Source: Heligmosomoides polygyrus polygyrus (taxonomy: Eukaryota > Nematoda > Chromadorea > Rhabditida > Heligmosomidae). From it: 64,000 nt of DNA. A model generated the notes under the pieces. The model saw only the letters and a program-made list of their open reading frames with translations. It searched no databases and had not been told where the DNA came from. The translations under genes and the position numbers were made by a program. Below are positions 1 through 9,632 of the stretch, piece by piece; the stretch's first letter is position 1, and every line of letters starts with the position of its first letter. The stretch covers positions 48,409,139 through 48,473,138 of the forward strand of contig OX377204.1 in NCBI GenBank assembly GCA_947396885.1. Direction: 5' to 3'.

Positions 1-742
1 ATAATGCTGTACACTTACTGTTCTCATGCCTTACAAGTATAACCCATTGGACCAGAACGATGTTACGTTCATAGTCAATATATCAATTTCTGACGTCTCA
101 GAAAGCGTACGTTCTAAGCATTTCATATGTATATATGTAAACGTATAACATGCATGGTAGGGTCTGGACAGACATGGTCGCCGATACAACTACAACGTCC
201 TCAACTTTCTATCGACTCTCACAGTCGCTATATGTTGTATCTGCCGTTATTAGACCATGTCCCATGTCCGCATATGTCGCATGTACATACTAGAACAATA
301 TTACGTTTAGATCTGATATTTCAGTCCGTGACGCCTCAACAAGCGGATGTACCAATCATGGCGTATTTATGCATATAAACGTACAACATGCATAACGAAA
401 AACACGCCTAGCGTATATATGCACGACGACTAGAGATATAACCTCCACCCCCACCCCTTCTATGTGTAGAAACTTCAAAGCGAAAGTTTCGCCGGAGTAC
501 ATCGGAGGTTTGTGCGAAATCGGTGACCGTTACCATAGTCACCTGTACCTACCGCCACCCAGGAAGGGAATGAAGATCTGTAGACGTTCCCGAAGTGTCA
601 CTTGCATTGCAGGGGATTCAACTCAACACCACATTCACCAGTTTCAACCTCACGATCAGGTTGAGCAGACGTCTTCAACTCCAGCCATGATAGAGGATTC
701 GGCGCTTCCCACAGGAAGCCCACTACTAACATTAGCAAGATA
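1..742. other. Non-coding, diverged direct repeat
   Basis: No convincing gene is visible. A stretch at about 50-155 recurs, diverged, at about 290-392. Both copies end in a similar segment (GTATAACATGCAT versus GTACAACATGCAT), spaced about 237 bases apart, which suggests a degenerate tandem duplication. Short open frames here look like chance. Confidence 0.4.
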
Positions 743-1998
743 CCAGGCTGTCCAATAATTCCTGTCCGACAATTTTCAAAATTCTATAATTTTCCTTAGA
801 AGTGTTATAATATCAGGCAAGTGCAAAAGCCTTCTAGAAGGTTCTGCAGAGTTCCACGCTAGGGGTATATAAGGCGCAGTCGCTGCGTCTAGCTACCAGT
901 ACAAGCTAAAATGGACCAAGGTCGAATTCATACGTTCGTGTACTACGAGTGGCTGCTGGGCAACGACACGGCCACCGCGGTCGCCAACATCTGCAGAGCG
1001 TGCAAGGAGGATGCAGTGTCCCAACGCACAGTCAGGCGCTGGTTCAATCGTTTCAAGAGCGGCGACACGCGCCTCGAGGACAGGGAGCACAGCGGGAGGC
1101 CTTCTACGGTGGATGATGACGAAGTCCGTCGCTGTATCAAGGAGAAGCAGGAAGCCACCACCCGTGAACTGGCGACGACGCTCGGCTGCAGCAAGTCCAC
1201 CATCCACAATCGACTCATCTTACTCGGCTACCACAAAGTTCTGGCACGTTCGATCCCCCACCGTCTAACGGACGCCAACAAGCAGAGCCGCGTGGCCGTC
1301 TGCCAGTCCCTCCTCCTTCGTCTGCATCGCAAGGAGTTTCTCGAGGACCTGGCCACTGAGGATGAGAGCTGGGTCCTCTACGACAACGTCGCCCGCCGTG
1401 CCGACTGAATCCCGCGCGGAGAAGAGCCGCCGACGACGCCGAAAGCCGACCTGCACCCGCTGAAGATCATGCTCTGCTGCTGGTGGGACGCCAAGGGCAT
1501 GCTGTACTTCGAGCTGCTCCCGCAAGGCAGGACGGTCACCGCCTCCATCTACACCGATCAGCTCGAGAAACCAGCCGCCGCCATCCGAGAAAAGCGTCCC
1601 CGAAGGGCCTCGGTCCACCTGCTGCATGACAACGCGCGCCCCCACGTGGCGAAGGAGACCCAGCAGAAGTTGGCGACGCTCGGCTGGGAGACGGTTGCCC
1701 ATCCGCCGTATTCCCCGGACCTCGCCCCCTCCGAGTACCACTTGTTCCGCCCGCTGAAGCACCATTTGGCCGGAAGAAAATTCACCAACTACGACAACCT
1801 CAAAACCGAGATCGCGGACTTCTTCGAGTCGCAGCCCCCGGAGTTCTGGGCGAAGGGCATCGGCGACCTGCCCAATCGATGGGCCACTGTTGTGGATAAC
1901 TGTGGTGATTATATTGTTGATTAGACTTGTTTTTCAATAAAGTTGAAAAAAAAATAAAAATGGTGAAATTCTCGGACAAGAATTATTGGACAGCCTGG
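743..1998 (+). mobile_element. mariner DNA transposon with intact ends
   Basis: The 1256-bp unit starts CCAGGCTGTCCAATAATT and ends with its reverse complement, and the inverted similarity extends about 40 bases with a few mismatches. A TA dinucleotide abuts each end (741-742 and 1999-2000), the expected Tc1/mariner target duplication. A TATA box (TATATAA, 866-872) lies upstream of the transposase start at 911, and AATAAA (1936-1941) follows the stop, so the whole transcription unit is visible. Length and organisation fit a canonical mariner. The element is probably no longer autonomous because of the defects described under its transposase. Confidence 0.95.
911..1924 (+). pseudogene. mariner transposase, one in-frame stop
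   Basis: One reading frame runs from ATG 911 to TAG 1924 (about 337 residues, normal for mariner) and is broken only by TGA at 1406-1408, at a place where mariner relatives usually carry tryptophan. The N-terminal half has the paired helix-turn-helix region (RRWFNRFKSGD, STIHNRLILLGY). The catalytic domain shows the first Asp in TEDESWVLYDN and the second Asp in LLHDNARPH. Thirty-four residues later, where mariners have the third Asp (family signature DD34D), this copy has Glu in LAPSEYHLF. That change and the stop both predict loss of activity, although frame and ends are otherwise preserved, so the copy is fairly young. The call is secure; stop suppression cannot be excluded from sequence. 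Confidence 0.93.
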
Positions 1999-2078
1999 TA
2001 CCTTGCGCTCATCTGTCGGACGAATCGTTCCTGTTTCGGTTCTCCAATGACTCACGGACCGTCTCCTTCGTCATCCTT

Positions 2079-2110
2079 GGCGAACGGACTGTATAAGCAG
2101 AAGCGCGTGG
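2079..2110 (+). repeat. 32-bp direct repeat, left copy
   Basis: This block contains GGACTGTATAAGCAGAAG and abuts the left long terminal repeat at 2111. The same 32 bases occur without mismatch at 4066-4097, seven bases beyond the right repeat. The length is far above the usual 4-6 bp LTR target duplication. It may be an atypical target duplication or part of a larger repeated host sequence. Confidence 0.85.
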
Positions 2111-2406
2111 TGTAAGCGAAGCTAGCTAAGCGTTCTGTGATTTCCTCGCCTTCTCTGATCGAATTGATTCCAGCGAACCAAGGTGGGAGCGATCGGGGAG
2201 ATGCGACGAGACGACGACGGCGGCCGGCAGCACCGAGGACGACAGCGGCGGCGAGGACCTCAACGACAGCGAGCCCAAGGACGACTCCGAGGGCAGCACA
2301 ATCGACTCTCATCCTGGGACACTGTGATCCACTCTTTGTCCATGTATCGACTGCTGCCATGGATAAACCTTACGCCGAATCCAGTGTTACCACCCCTCGC
2401 ACTTAC
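2111..2406 (+). repeat. Left long terminal repeat of helicase unit
   Basis: It begins TGTAAGCGAAGC and ends CTTAC just before the primer-site-like TGG. A GC-rich core holds GACGACGACGG-type runs that can be read as an acidic peptide in one frame. It matches 3761-4058 across its length with roughly one difference every 10-20 bases. Confidence 0.75.
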
Positions 2407-2447
2407 TGGTAGCAGCGAGTGAGGGGTCACGTCCTCGGGAAAGGTGA

Positions 2448-3663
2448 GGTACGAAATTTTCGGTCTTCGACTTCGCTGAATCGGTAGTGTTCGACGACTC
2501 CATCGCCGCGACTCCTGACGACATGCATGAGGTCCTCAAACGACTACCTGGTCTCTACAGGGACGAGTTGGAGGAAGAAGCCTTGGGCGAATGTGAATGC
2601 TTCAGGGATGGCCGGATCGTGTTCGAGGCCCACATGCAGAATAGGGAACGCCAGGAGTTCTTAACGGAACAGGAAAGGGAGGATCTTGTTCTCGCTGAGA
2701 GGGACGTCTCCGATCTGATTGACAAGGTCGTCGAGATCATGTTCCTCAAATACCAGCCGCAGGTCGTCGCAACAACGACGTCGTCTTTGCTGAATGCGAC
2801 GGGAAAGGGCGGCATATTTAAGAACTACCTGGACGACTTCGATCTCATCATATGCGACGAGGCTTCGCAAGTACCAGAACCCGTCTTTGCCGCAATGCTG
2901 AGCCGTCTGCCGAGAGCGCGCCATATCTACATCGGCGACGTATACCAATTGGAGCCGTATGCGCGTTGCTCACGGCACTCTACCGCCGCTAAGTTCGGAG
3001 CGCGTAGCGTAATGGACGTGCTAACGCGGGCGAGGGCCGTCCCTATAGCCCCTGGTCACCACGATCAGGGCGTATCCTCTCCTGAACGAGCTCCCTAACC
3101 ACATCGTCTACGCTAGGCAGCTGAGGAGTGGAACGGCGGCTGAGGAGCGACACATACTGCTGAACATGATGCGATTCCCGAACCAGTCCCTACCGTTCAT
3201 GTTCTTGGACGTCAGCGGTAGTTCCAGGAGAGCGACTCACTCTCATTTCAACGATGCGGAGGCTATGGTCTGCACCACTCTGGTAGGACGTCTTCTAGCA
3301 AGGGGAATCGCCGCGAGCAGTATATGTATAATCACGTTCTACAAAGAACAGCACCGACGGCTAGCAGATTTTGAGCGCGACATCGGCATCGATCTGTCCA
3401 CCTTGGATGCTATCCAAGGCAAAGAAAAGAACGTGGTCGTGCTGCTGACCACAAAGACGGACTTCCAAGCGGACGCGGCTGAATTCTTGGACGATCCGCA
3501 TCGAATGAATGTGGCTCTCACGCGCTGCAAGCACGGTCAGTTCGTGTTGGGCCACCAGGCTTCGCTTGCGGTTGTGCCTTTCTGGAATGCGGTTCTCGCG
3601 TGGGCAAGGCAGCATGGAGCCATCATTCCAGCCATGAGTTTGGGAGACTACCTTCCACCAGAA
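2448..3663 (+). pseudogene. SF1 helicase (UPF1/DNA2-like) fragment, frameshifted
   Basis: Two frames encode the C-terminal two thirds of a superfamily 1 helicase of the UPF1/SMUBP2/ZNFX1 type (AAA_11/AAA_12 domains). In the first (2448-3098, first ATG 2524) are motif Ia-like VVATTTSSL, motif II LIICDEASQVPEP and motif III GDVYQLEPY. The second (about 3046-3663) has an NELPNHIVYARQL segment, motif V LDAIQGKEKNVVVL and motif VI RMNVALTRCKHGQFVLGH. The switch between frames falls around 3040-3060, probably a one-base loss. The Walker A loop and everything N-terminal are missing, so it cannot be an ATPase by itself. It lies wholly inside the LTR-like repeats. The ends of the coding fragment, rather than a spliced host gene around it, suggest capture followed by decay. 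Confidence 0.85.
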
Positions 3664-3748
3664 TAGGGTAGGTGTTTCTCAGTTTGCTCTAGAGATCGGT
3701 TCAGTTACGCATCTTTCAGCTAAATTCTGGGTCACGATCTTTTTGGTC

Positions 3749-3760
3749 AAAAGGGGGAGG
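3749..3760 (+). other. Polypurine tract of helicase unit
   Basis: AAAAGGGGGAGG lies immediately before the TGTAAGCG start of the right terminal repeat, where an LTR element primes plus-strand synthesis. Confidence 0.7.
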
Positions 3761-4058
3761 TGTAAGCGAAGCTAGCTAAGCGTTCTGTGATTTCCTCGCC
3801 TTCTCTCATCCGATTGATTCCAGCGAGCCGAGGCGGGGAGCGATCGGGGAGATGCGACGAGACGACGACGGCGGCCGGCAGCACCGAGGACGACAGCGGC
3901 AGCGAGGACCCCAACGACAGCGAGCCCAAGGACGACTCCGAGGGCAGCACAATCGACTCTCAATCTTGGGACACTGTGATCCACTCTTCGTCCATGTATC
4001 GACGGCTGCCATGGGTAAACCTTACGCCGAATCCAGTGTTACCACTCCTCGCAGTTAC
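3761..4058 (+). repeat. Right long terminal repeat of helicase unit
   Basis: Counterpart of 2111-2406, ending at GTTAC, with TGTATAA and then the second 32-bp repeat (4066-4097) following. One frame through it (3787-4065) gives an acidic Ser/Asp/Glu-rich peptide (STEDDSGSEDPND). The left copy loses this frame, so I do not call it a gene. Confidence 0.75.
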
Positions 4059-4065
4059 TGTATAA

Positions 4066-4097
4066 GGCGAACGGACTGTATAAGCAGAAGCGCGTGG
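4066..4097 (+). repeat. 32-bp direct repeat, right copy
   Basis: Exact copy of 2079-2110 just outside the right terminal repeat of the helicase unit. Confidence 0.85.
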
Positions 4098-4127
4098 CCG
4101 TGCATCGCTGACGCTCCCCTTTCTAAT

Positions 4128-4236
4128 ACTAAGGATAGGACCGCGGCGTTGACTTCTGCGGCAACACGGTCCTATCCTTAATCATAGAGCAGGGACGCAG
4201 AGCTCGCCGGCGGCAGCGTCCCTGCCCTATCCTTAA
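4128..4236. repeat. Two adjacent hairpins with CCTATCCTTA ends
   Basis: AAGGATAGGACCG pairs with CGGTCCTATCCTT about 40 bases on, and a second stem (AGCAGGGACGC with GCGTCCCTGC) follows at once. The motif CCTATCCTTA or a close relative recurs near 4170, 4230 and 5388, suggesting ends of small inverted-repeat elements. The family is not recognised. Confidence 0.5.
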
Positions 4237-4246
4237 GGCCTCCGCA

Positions 4247-4770
4247 GGCGCAAATCTGGTCGGGAGGCGGGGGAGGGGTCAACATGGCCTACCGCGGCGA
4301 GTAGCTACATACAGCGAATTAAATGCAGTCTTATCGGCGGCGAGTAGCTACATACAGCGAATTAAATGCAGTCTTATCTCCTTGTTTCGATTACATATCC
4401 GTGTTTTAAATGTTTCCGAATTGGGCAAGGGAGGTGTTGAGGAAAGAATGATCACATGTTACAGTGTCAATGATAGTTGATATGGAATGCCATTGTTGTT
4501 GATCTGCGACTATCAAACTAATCAATCAGTCGGCCCTGTGGGCCCTATATAAGGCTGTCGTTCTCACATCGGTAGTTCAGTGTTCTTCTGTCTAATAAAC
4601 CTGTCTTCACGCCGTCGGATCTTCTACAGGAGGAAACTCCAGGATGTGGCAATTTTAACACGGGCACTCGAGTCACACTCTTGACTCCCTTCCTTTGCCC
4701 AAATCTGCTTTTGTGTTGGTGACACTTTTTTCAGCAGGTGACCCCCCCCCCCTCCGACCTGATTTGCGCC
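4247..4770. mobile_element. G-tract MITE with 9-bp target duplication
   Basis: Terminal inverted repeats start GGCGCAAATC and run into long G-rich (left) or C-rich (right) tracts. The 9 bases GCCTCCGCA directly flank both sides (4238-4246 and 4771-4779), a target duplication typical of Mutator-like elements. Inside is a 41-bp segment (GTAGCTACATACAGCG) in two tandem copies (about 4296-4377) and a stem with CTCCAGGATGTGG shared with elements at 46.9 and 48.5 kb. It is interrupted by a solo LTR at 4435-4628. No coding capacity is seen. Confidence 0.8.
4435..4628 (+). repeat. Solo LTR, 194 bp
   Basis: The segment starts TGTTGAGG and ends CTTCTACA, is flanked by the direct repeat GGAGG (4430-4434, 4629-4633), and contains a TATA box (CCTATATAAGG) and AATAAA in the right order. 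A related MITE at 46.98 kb shows the uninterrupted sequence (AAGGGAAGGAACTCCAGG), which supports a post-insertion LTR-LTR recombination scar. It resembles neither of the complete LTR elements in the window. Confidence 0.85.
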
Positions 4771-4779
4771 GCCTCCGCA

Positions 4780-5488
4780 CACTTTTACGGCGAGCGGCGG
4801 GCGGCGGACGGCGAAAACGATGAGTCGTTCCGCTCAACGACGGCCGCGGGCGCCGCTGATCGGCATGACTCATCGAAAGGCTAGAGCGCAGACAGTCCGC
4901 CCGCGCCGCTCCGGCGGCGTCACCTCCGCCGCGCGCTCGCAGCCGACGGCGAGCCCTGCGTCCCTGCCCTATGGTTAGGGATAGGGCAGCGGCGTTGTCG
5001 CAGAAGTGTGTGGGGGCCTTAACTGCAATCGCGCCGCGCCGCGGCTGGAGTATAAAAGGCGCCTTAGACACAAAAGGCAGACTTTTACATTGGAACTCAC
5101 AGATAATGGGGCTGAATTGCTCGATCGCGCGGGTCCTTCTGCGGATAGCAAGTGGCTCTGCAAGGATTTCTCAGACTCCTTCGAAAACGCAGCCACGCCT
5201 TTCGCTCCCCAGTATAGGACAATAGTCGTACAGCATGCTGAAACAATAGTCGCAATAAATCAATGGAAATGCGGTTGTATATAAAGCATGGATTCAGGAA
5301 TAGTGAAAATATAATAATTTGGGTTTTATGCTTCTCGGATATTTTTATTGAATCAACCATATATTTACACCCTCCATGCATGCCCTATCCTTAAATGGTG
5401 CGATACTTTTGATTTGACTTCCTGATTTTGAAAGAAAATGGTGACTCTGCGTACAACATGCAGTTACTTCTTTCGGCAACAGATCAAC
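4780..5488. other. GC-rich non-coding DNA with a TATA box
   Basis: No supported gene. GC-rich up to about 5060, then AT-richer. A good TATA box (GAGTATAAAAGGCGCC) sits near 5048-5063. The frames downstream show no recognisable domain. Confidence 0.35.
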
Positions 5489-6365
5489 CCAGTTGTTAAC
5501 AGAACAAGAATCTAGATTACGGAAAATGCAGTGCCGACTTACCGTAATCCAAAATTGCGTAAGCGCTGTGTTGTGCAATTACGACACGCCCTGTTTCACG
5601 GGATTTTCACGCGATGTACAAGGAGCACGCTTTGAGAATAATTCCCCAGCTGATTAAGGATAAGAAATAGTGCGAAATTGTCTAGATGTTTAGTATAAAA
5701 CCAGTTTTATTCCAGGAAAAGCACTTAATTGTTAGTATCTTAAGTTTACCGTCGACGAACCATAGAATTTCTTGTGTAAAATCAGGCAAACGTTTTCCTA
5801 GTCCTCCTTTAACGCGGTTTCTTCTTCTTGGAGCTTGTGGTTGTCGTAACATCTCGATTCTCTTAATCGTAGCACAGTTGAACGGTTGTTTGTTTATTGG
5901 CATCAGGACGAAAAAGGTTAAACTAGATAAATGAAGGAGCATTAGTTACCGGAATGCAAATCAAAACCATATTTTTGTCCCATTCACTGTGTTTTATGTT
6001 TTATTTATTTTCAAGGTATTTTCATTGTGCTGCGTAGTCCTCATGAACAAAGTGTAATCGCTTTACAACGCTAAAAGAAAGAAAACATGATGGTAATACC
6101 GCATTTTAACAGCAAAATGTGGACGAGTAGAAGATGTTTGCCTGCCCGAATAGTTCCACTCGAGTTTCTAGACAGGTAGTGTTACCACTACCCTAAACAG
6201 CGACTTCCTTATCCGGAATTCGTTCACAAGTTCCAATTTCAGACTCATAATAGCCTGGCATTGCCCACATTCTTCACAGAAAAGCGAGTTTTTGTTTAGA
6301 AACGCATTACTTCTAGTATATTCCATGTCTCCAAATTCCGACCGTCCCCAAATCTTAGCATAACG

Positions 6366-6530
6366 TTGAACACTGATCGTCTTCTGAACCCCTACGCACA
6401 TTTTATCACGTGTTCGGCACGTCTTCTGAACCCCTACGCACATTGGACAACGCGTTCTGCACGTCTTCTGAACCGCTACGCGCATTGTACGACGTGTTTG
6501 GCATGTCTTCTGGGGCCGTATGTTCGTGCG
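6366..6530. repeat. Minisatellite, about 50-bp unit
   Basis: At least three imperfect copies of a unit containing CGTCTTCTGAACCCCTACGC separated by variants of CGTGTTCGGCACGTC. The open frames across it are only the periodic reading of the repeat. Confidence 0.8.
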
Positions 6531-6789
6531 CCCCCGTTGGGGGAGAATCAATCACACATTGGACGCCGTAGACCTTACCAGCAAGTCTGTAGATTCTGAT
6601 AGATTTTATTGAGTCTGAGCAGAGATACTTCAATTTGAATGTAACGGCTTAAATCCGACAGCCTTCGACCAAACTAATAGAACAACATCGTTGAAGTGGA
6701 CGCGATTCCTTAAGAAAATGTAGGAGGGCTGCATGAACAAAACCGACTGTGTGACGTATAACATAAGGAACTGAATTTCACAACCCCGG

Positions 6790-7031
6790 GGTGCAATCCC
6801 TATTGGGGGGGGGGGGCAGTCCATTATGAATTGTTAACGATGGCTACGCATCTGCACATACTGCATGCAATGCAACATATCAATACCTTAACTTACCTAT
6901 TATCCCTTAAAAATTCCTGAAATATAAAATGATTTTATTGCGGCACCGGCTATGAAGAGGCTGGAGTATGTTGCATTACTTTAAAAATTGGAATGGGCTC
7001 CCCCCCCCCCCCCTCCGATAGAAATTGCACC
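6790..7031. mobile_element. Small G-tract MITE
   Basis: The left end GGTGCAATCCCTATT is followed by 12 G. The right end is 14 C followed by a C-rich stretch and AATTGCACC. The 242-bp unit is related to the 10799-11344 element, sharing GTGCAATC termini and internal GCAGTCCATTATGAATTG. No target duplication is visible, perhaps through decay. Confidence 0.65.
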
Positions 7032-7112
7032 AATCCAGGTTCGTAGAAGCAGTTCCAGAGTGCGGTAAGTCGGCACTGCATTTTCCGTAATCTAGATTCT
7101 TGTGTTAACAGA

Positions 7113-7561
7113 AAGACGGATGTATGTCCAGAGCGGGTTCACTCCGCATGATCTCCATAACTGGTAACTTTACCATAGCCTCGCTAAGCCTAAGAATCTT
7201 TCCAAACTTACAATGTGTACGCAATCATGCTTAAAGGTTTCGTTCTAAAAGTTTTTGTACAAATTCTGCTGCCGTTATGAAGGAGGAAGAAACTGAATCT
7301 CTTTCTCAACACTTCCTAAAATTTTAAGACAAATTTGATTATGAAAGGCTAACGATACGCCACGTACCGCGTTTGGACTTTTTCATTACTTCAGATCAAT
7401 ACGAGTTATCGAATCATGTTAAATGTGACAAAGCAGGTGTCACCCTGAACGCAAAGACGGTCAACTATCGCATCCAGTTTTTTGATGGCTAGAGGAATGG
7501 AAGTGCGTTCCGGAAAACAATTAGACAATGGAGGGGTTCCTTGGCATAATGATTAAAACCT
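7113..7561. other. Non-coding
   Basis: Between the inverted repeat and the large palindrome I see no gene, repeat or RNA signal. Confidence 0.4.
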
Positions 7562-7866
7562 TCTAACAAGGGAGGTCAATGAACGTCCGGTGGCAATTTT
7601 CAAAGTGACCTATTGAGTATCATAGGGGTTGTCTGAGAAGCACCGTTGTGGTTTTCAAATTTCCTGCCGACATCTGGGTAGGTCAAAAATCGCAAAGAAC
7701 CGCATCACTTCAGTGCGGGCCTATAAAGCAAAACACACTTCTGGAACGGCCATTTTGTGGTTAGAATCTAACCTGCAAAAGGTTTGGGGCTGTATCTATG
7801 GCGGAATTACTTGTTAACAATTAGTAGCCAAAGCGGAACATTAAGCTGCGCCGTTAACGATCGAGC

Positions 7867-7945
7867 TGGCAGCGACTAGATGGCCGAGTGGGTGTAAGGG
7901 CGAACATGCAGGAAAAGGGCCTTGGGTTCGGATCCGGGGGTAGGA
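7867..7945 (+). repeat. tRNA-derived (Ser/Leu-like) segment, left arm
   Basis: ATGGCCGAGTGGGTG matches a class II tRNA A box and GGGTTCGGATCC a B box about 50 bases later. The acceptor stem does not pair well and the copy is embedded in a repeat arm, so this is a SINE-type head or pseudo-tRNA rather than a working tRNA gene. Confidence 0.5.
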
Positions 7946-9184
7946 ATTCTGCATTGATGGGCTTGCTCGCTCTTCTTTTGTCGATGGAAAGTGTGTCCTG
8001 AGCACCGTATTATGCCATACTGACATTAGAACATCATTTTAACCCGTATGATAGGATTTAACAAGGGTGTTGCCTATTTACCCCCTCCACTCTCTGCTAA
8101 TCGAAGGAGTAGAAACTTGTACTCCCACTACTCTGGAGATCGAAAGCAATTTTCGATCATACTTTGTCTTGTATGCTAATTGAGGCGCTGATCACAAATC
8201 TGATAAATGATTGCGTGATCCCGTATTTTCATGAGTGATCAAGGTAATCAATGTCAGTACATAGAATTTCTTTCCTCAGCTATGTGATCAGACCTGCTTT
8301 CCAATCTTCTACTTTGAGACGAAAAGTAGTGCACGAAAAATAGATAATTTAGAAAAGAAATGGCAGATTCGTGACCAGCAGCTTAAATAGCTTCTGTATG
8401 CGAGGAAAGGGCGACATGACCCCAGTTATGGTTAATTATGGTTATATAATGGTTTGTTGTTCACGAATCTGGCAAACGCTTTTGGTGTTACGGTACAATA
8501 GGTGATGGTGAATATGTGCGAGTAAAGGGATGTATAGAGAATAAAGCAGTGTTGTACTATCGTGACTCCAAAAGTCGAGAAGGGCCAAAAAAATTTTCGC
8601 ACAAACAGCCCAGTGCTGTTATTTTGGATGCTGAGCACGAATACAGTATCCATTTTTGAAAATTCGGCCGACCAGGTAGGTTACTATGACTGTCGTGAGT
8701 AAGGATGGCGGGGTCATGATAACTGATTTCTCCCATGGAAACCGTTTAAGCTGCTGATCACGAATCTGCCACTACTTTTTCTAAATTATCTTTTTTCGTG
8801 CACTACTTTCCATCTCAATTAGAAGATTAGAAAGCAACTCTGATCACATAGCTGAAGAAAGAAATTCTATGTACTGAGAATTACAACCTTGATCACTCAT
8901 GAAAATGGGGATCACGCGATCACGTGAAAACGTTTACCAGATTATGATCAGCGTCTCAATTAGCATACAAGACGAAGTAAGGGCGAAAATCGCATTCCAT
9001 CTCAAGAGTCGTGCGAGTGCAGTTTCTACACCTTCGATTAGCAGAGAGTGGTGAGCGAAAATAGGGAGCATCGTTGTTAAATCGTATCATACGGGTTAAA
9101 AAAGGTTACTACGTCAGTATGGTACACTACGGTGTTCAAGATACACTTTAAATCGGCAAAACGGCCGTGAGGAAGCTCAGCAAT

Positions 9185-9265
9185 GAAGAATCCCAACCTC
9201 CCGGATCCGAGCCCATGGCACCTTTCCTGCAAGTCCGCCCCCACATCCATTCGGCCATCCAGTCG
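9185..9265 (-). repeat. tRNA-derived segment, right arm
   Basis: Reverse-strand counterpart of 7867-7945 with ATGGCCGAATGGATG and a B-box-like GGCTCGGATCC. The two copies differ by many substitutions, so the palindrome is old. Confidence 0.45.
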
Positions 9266-9632
9266 CTCCACTTGGCTCGTGAGCGCCGTACCTCAATATT
9301 GTGCTTTGATTACTGTATCGCTAACAAGCAAATTGTGAGCTCGCTGTAATTCCGTTGCAGCCCAAACCGTTTGCAGATTAGATTCTAATCACGACATGGC
9401 AGTTCCAGACGTCTCTTTTGCTTTTTCGACCGGACTGAAGTGATACACTTTTTTTTACAATGTTTGGCCTACCCAGATGTCCGCAGAAAATTTGAAAACT
9501 ACTACAATGCTTCTCAGACAACCCCCTACAACCCTCAATAGGCCACTTTGAAAATTGGCACGGGACGTTCATTTACCTCCCTTGTAAGAGAGATTACTAG
9601 ATGGACAAATGATACTAAAAGGAGTTTCTGAG

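Larger units (their letters stand above)
2111..4058 (+). mobile_element. LTR-bounded non-autonomous unit with helicase cargo
   Basis: Two direct repeats of about 297 bases (2111-2406, 3761-4058) bracket 1354 bases. The left repeat is followed at 2407 by TGGTAGCAGCGAGTG, which has the TGG start of a tRNA primer-binding site. The right repeat is preceded directly by a polypurine tract, AAAAGGGGGAGG (3749-3760). This is the architecture of an LTR retrotransposon. The interior has no recognisable gag, protease, reverse transcriptase or integrase. It carries a truncated superfamily 1 helicase instead. I infer a non-autonomous LTR element that captured host sequence and relied on proteins supplied in trans. 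The repeats differ by scattered substitutions and small indels, so insertion is not recent. Alternative: two copies of an unrelated repeat flanking a helicase gene, but the PBS and PPT positions argue against this. Confidence 0.72.
5490..7112. repeat. 48-bp inverted repeat pair enclosing 1.5 kb
   Basis: CAAGAATCTAGATTACGG and the following bases up to CCGACTTACCG occur at about 5501-5544 and inverted at 7063-7110. Both flanks diverge at once. The enclosed AT-rich sequence (5560-6360, and 6540-6780) shows no gene. It could be terminal repeats of an old DNA element, into which the 6790-7031 MITE inserted. Confidence 0.5.
7562..9589. mobile_element. 2-kb foldback palindrome
   Basis: The first 870 bases reappear, inverted and diverged by substitutions and indels, in the last 900. 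Matched anchors include ACAAGGGAGGT (7566) with ACCTCCCTTGT (to 9585), AACCCGTATGATA (8041) with TATCATACGGGTT (to 9111), and GCATACAAGACGAAGTA (about 8960) with its mate near 8165. Roughly 250 bases around 8435-8690 form the unpaired centre. Each arm carries a tRNA-like segment. No transposase is recognised, so the unit is a non-autonomous foldback element or an inverted duplication of a SINE-bearing segment. Confidence 0.75.

Noticed and set aside
1406..1408. Selenocysteine codon in the mariner transposase
   Set aside because: Relatives have Trp at this place and no selenocysteine insertion element is visible; a TGG to TGA change is simpler.
2137..2422. Overlapping small frames in the left terminal repeat of the helicase unit
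   Set aside because: The right copy of the repeat breaks or changes each frame; composition follows the GACGACGACGG-rich core.
7867..7945. Functional tRNA gene
   Set aside because: A and B boxes are present, but acceptor-stem pairing is poor and a diverged inverted copy lies in the other arm of the palindrome, so a SINE-type relic fits better.
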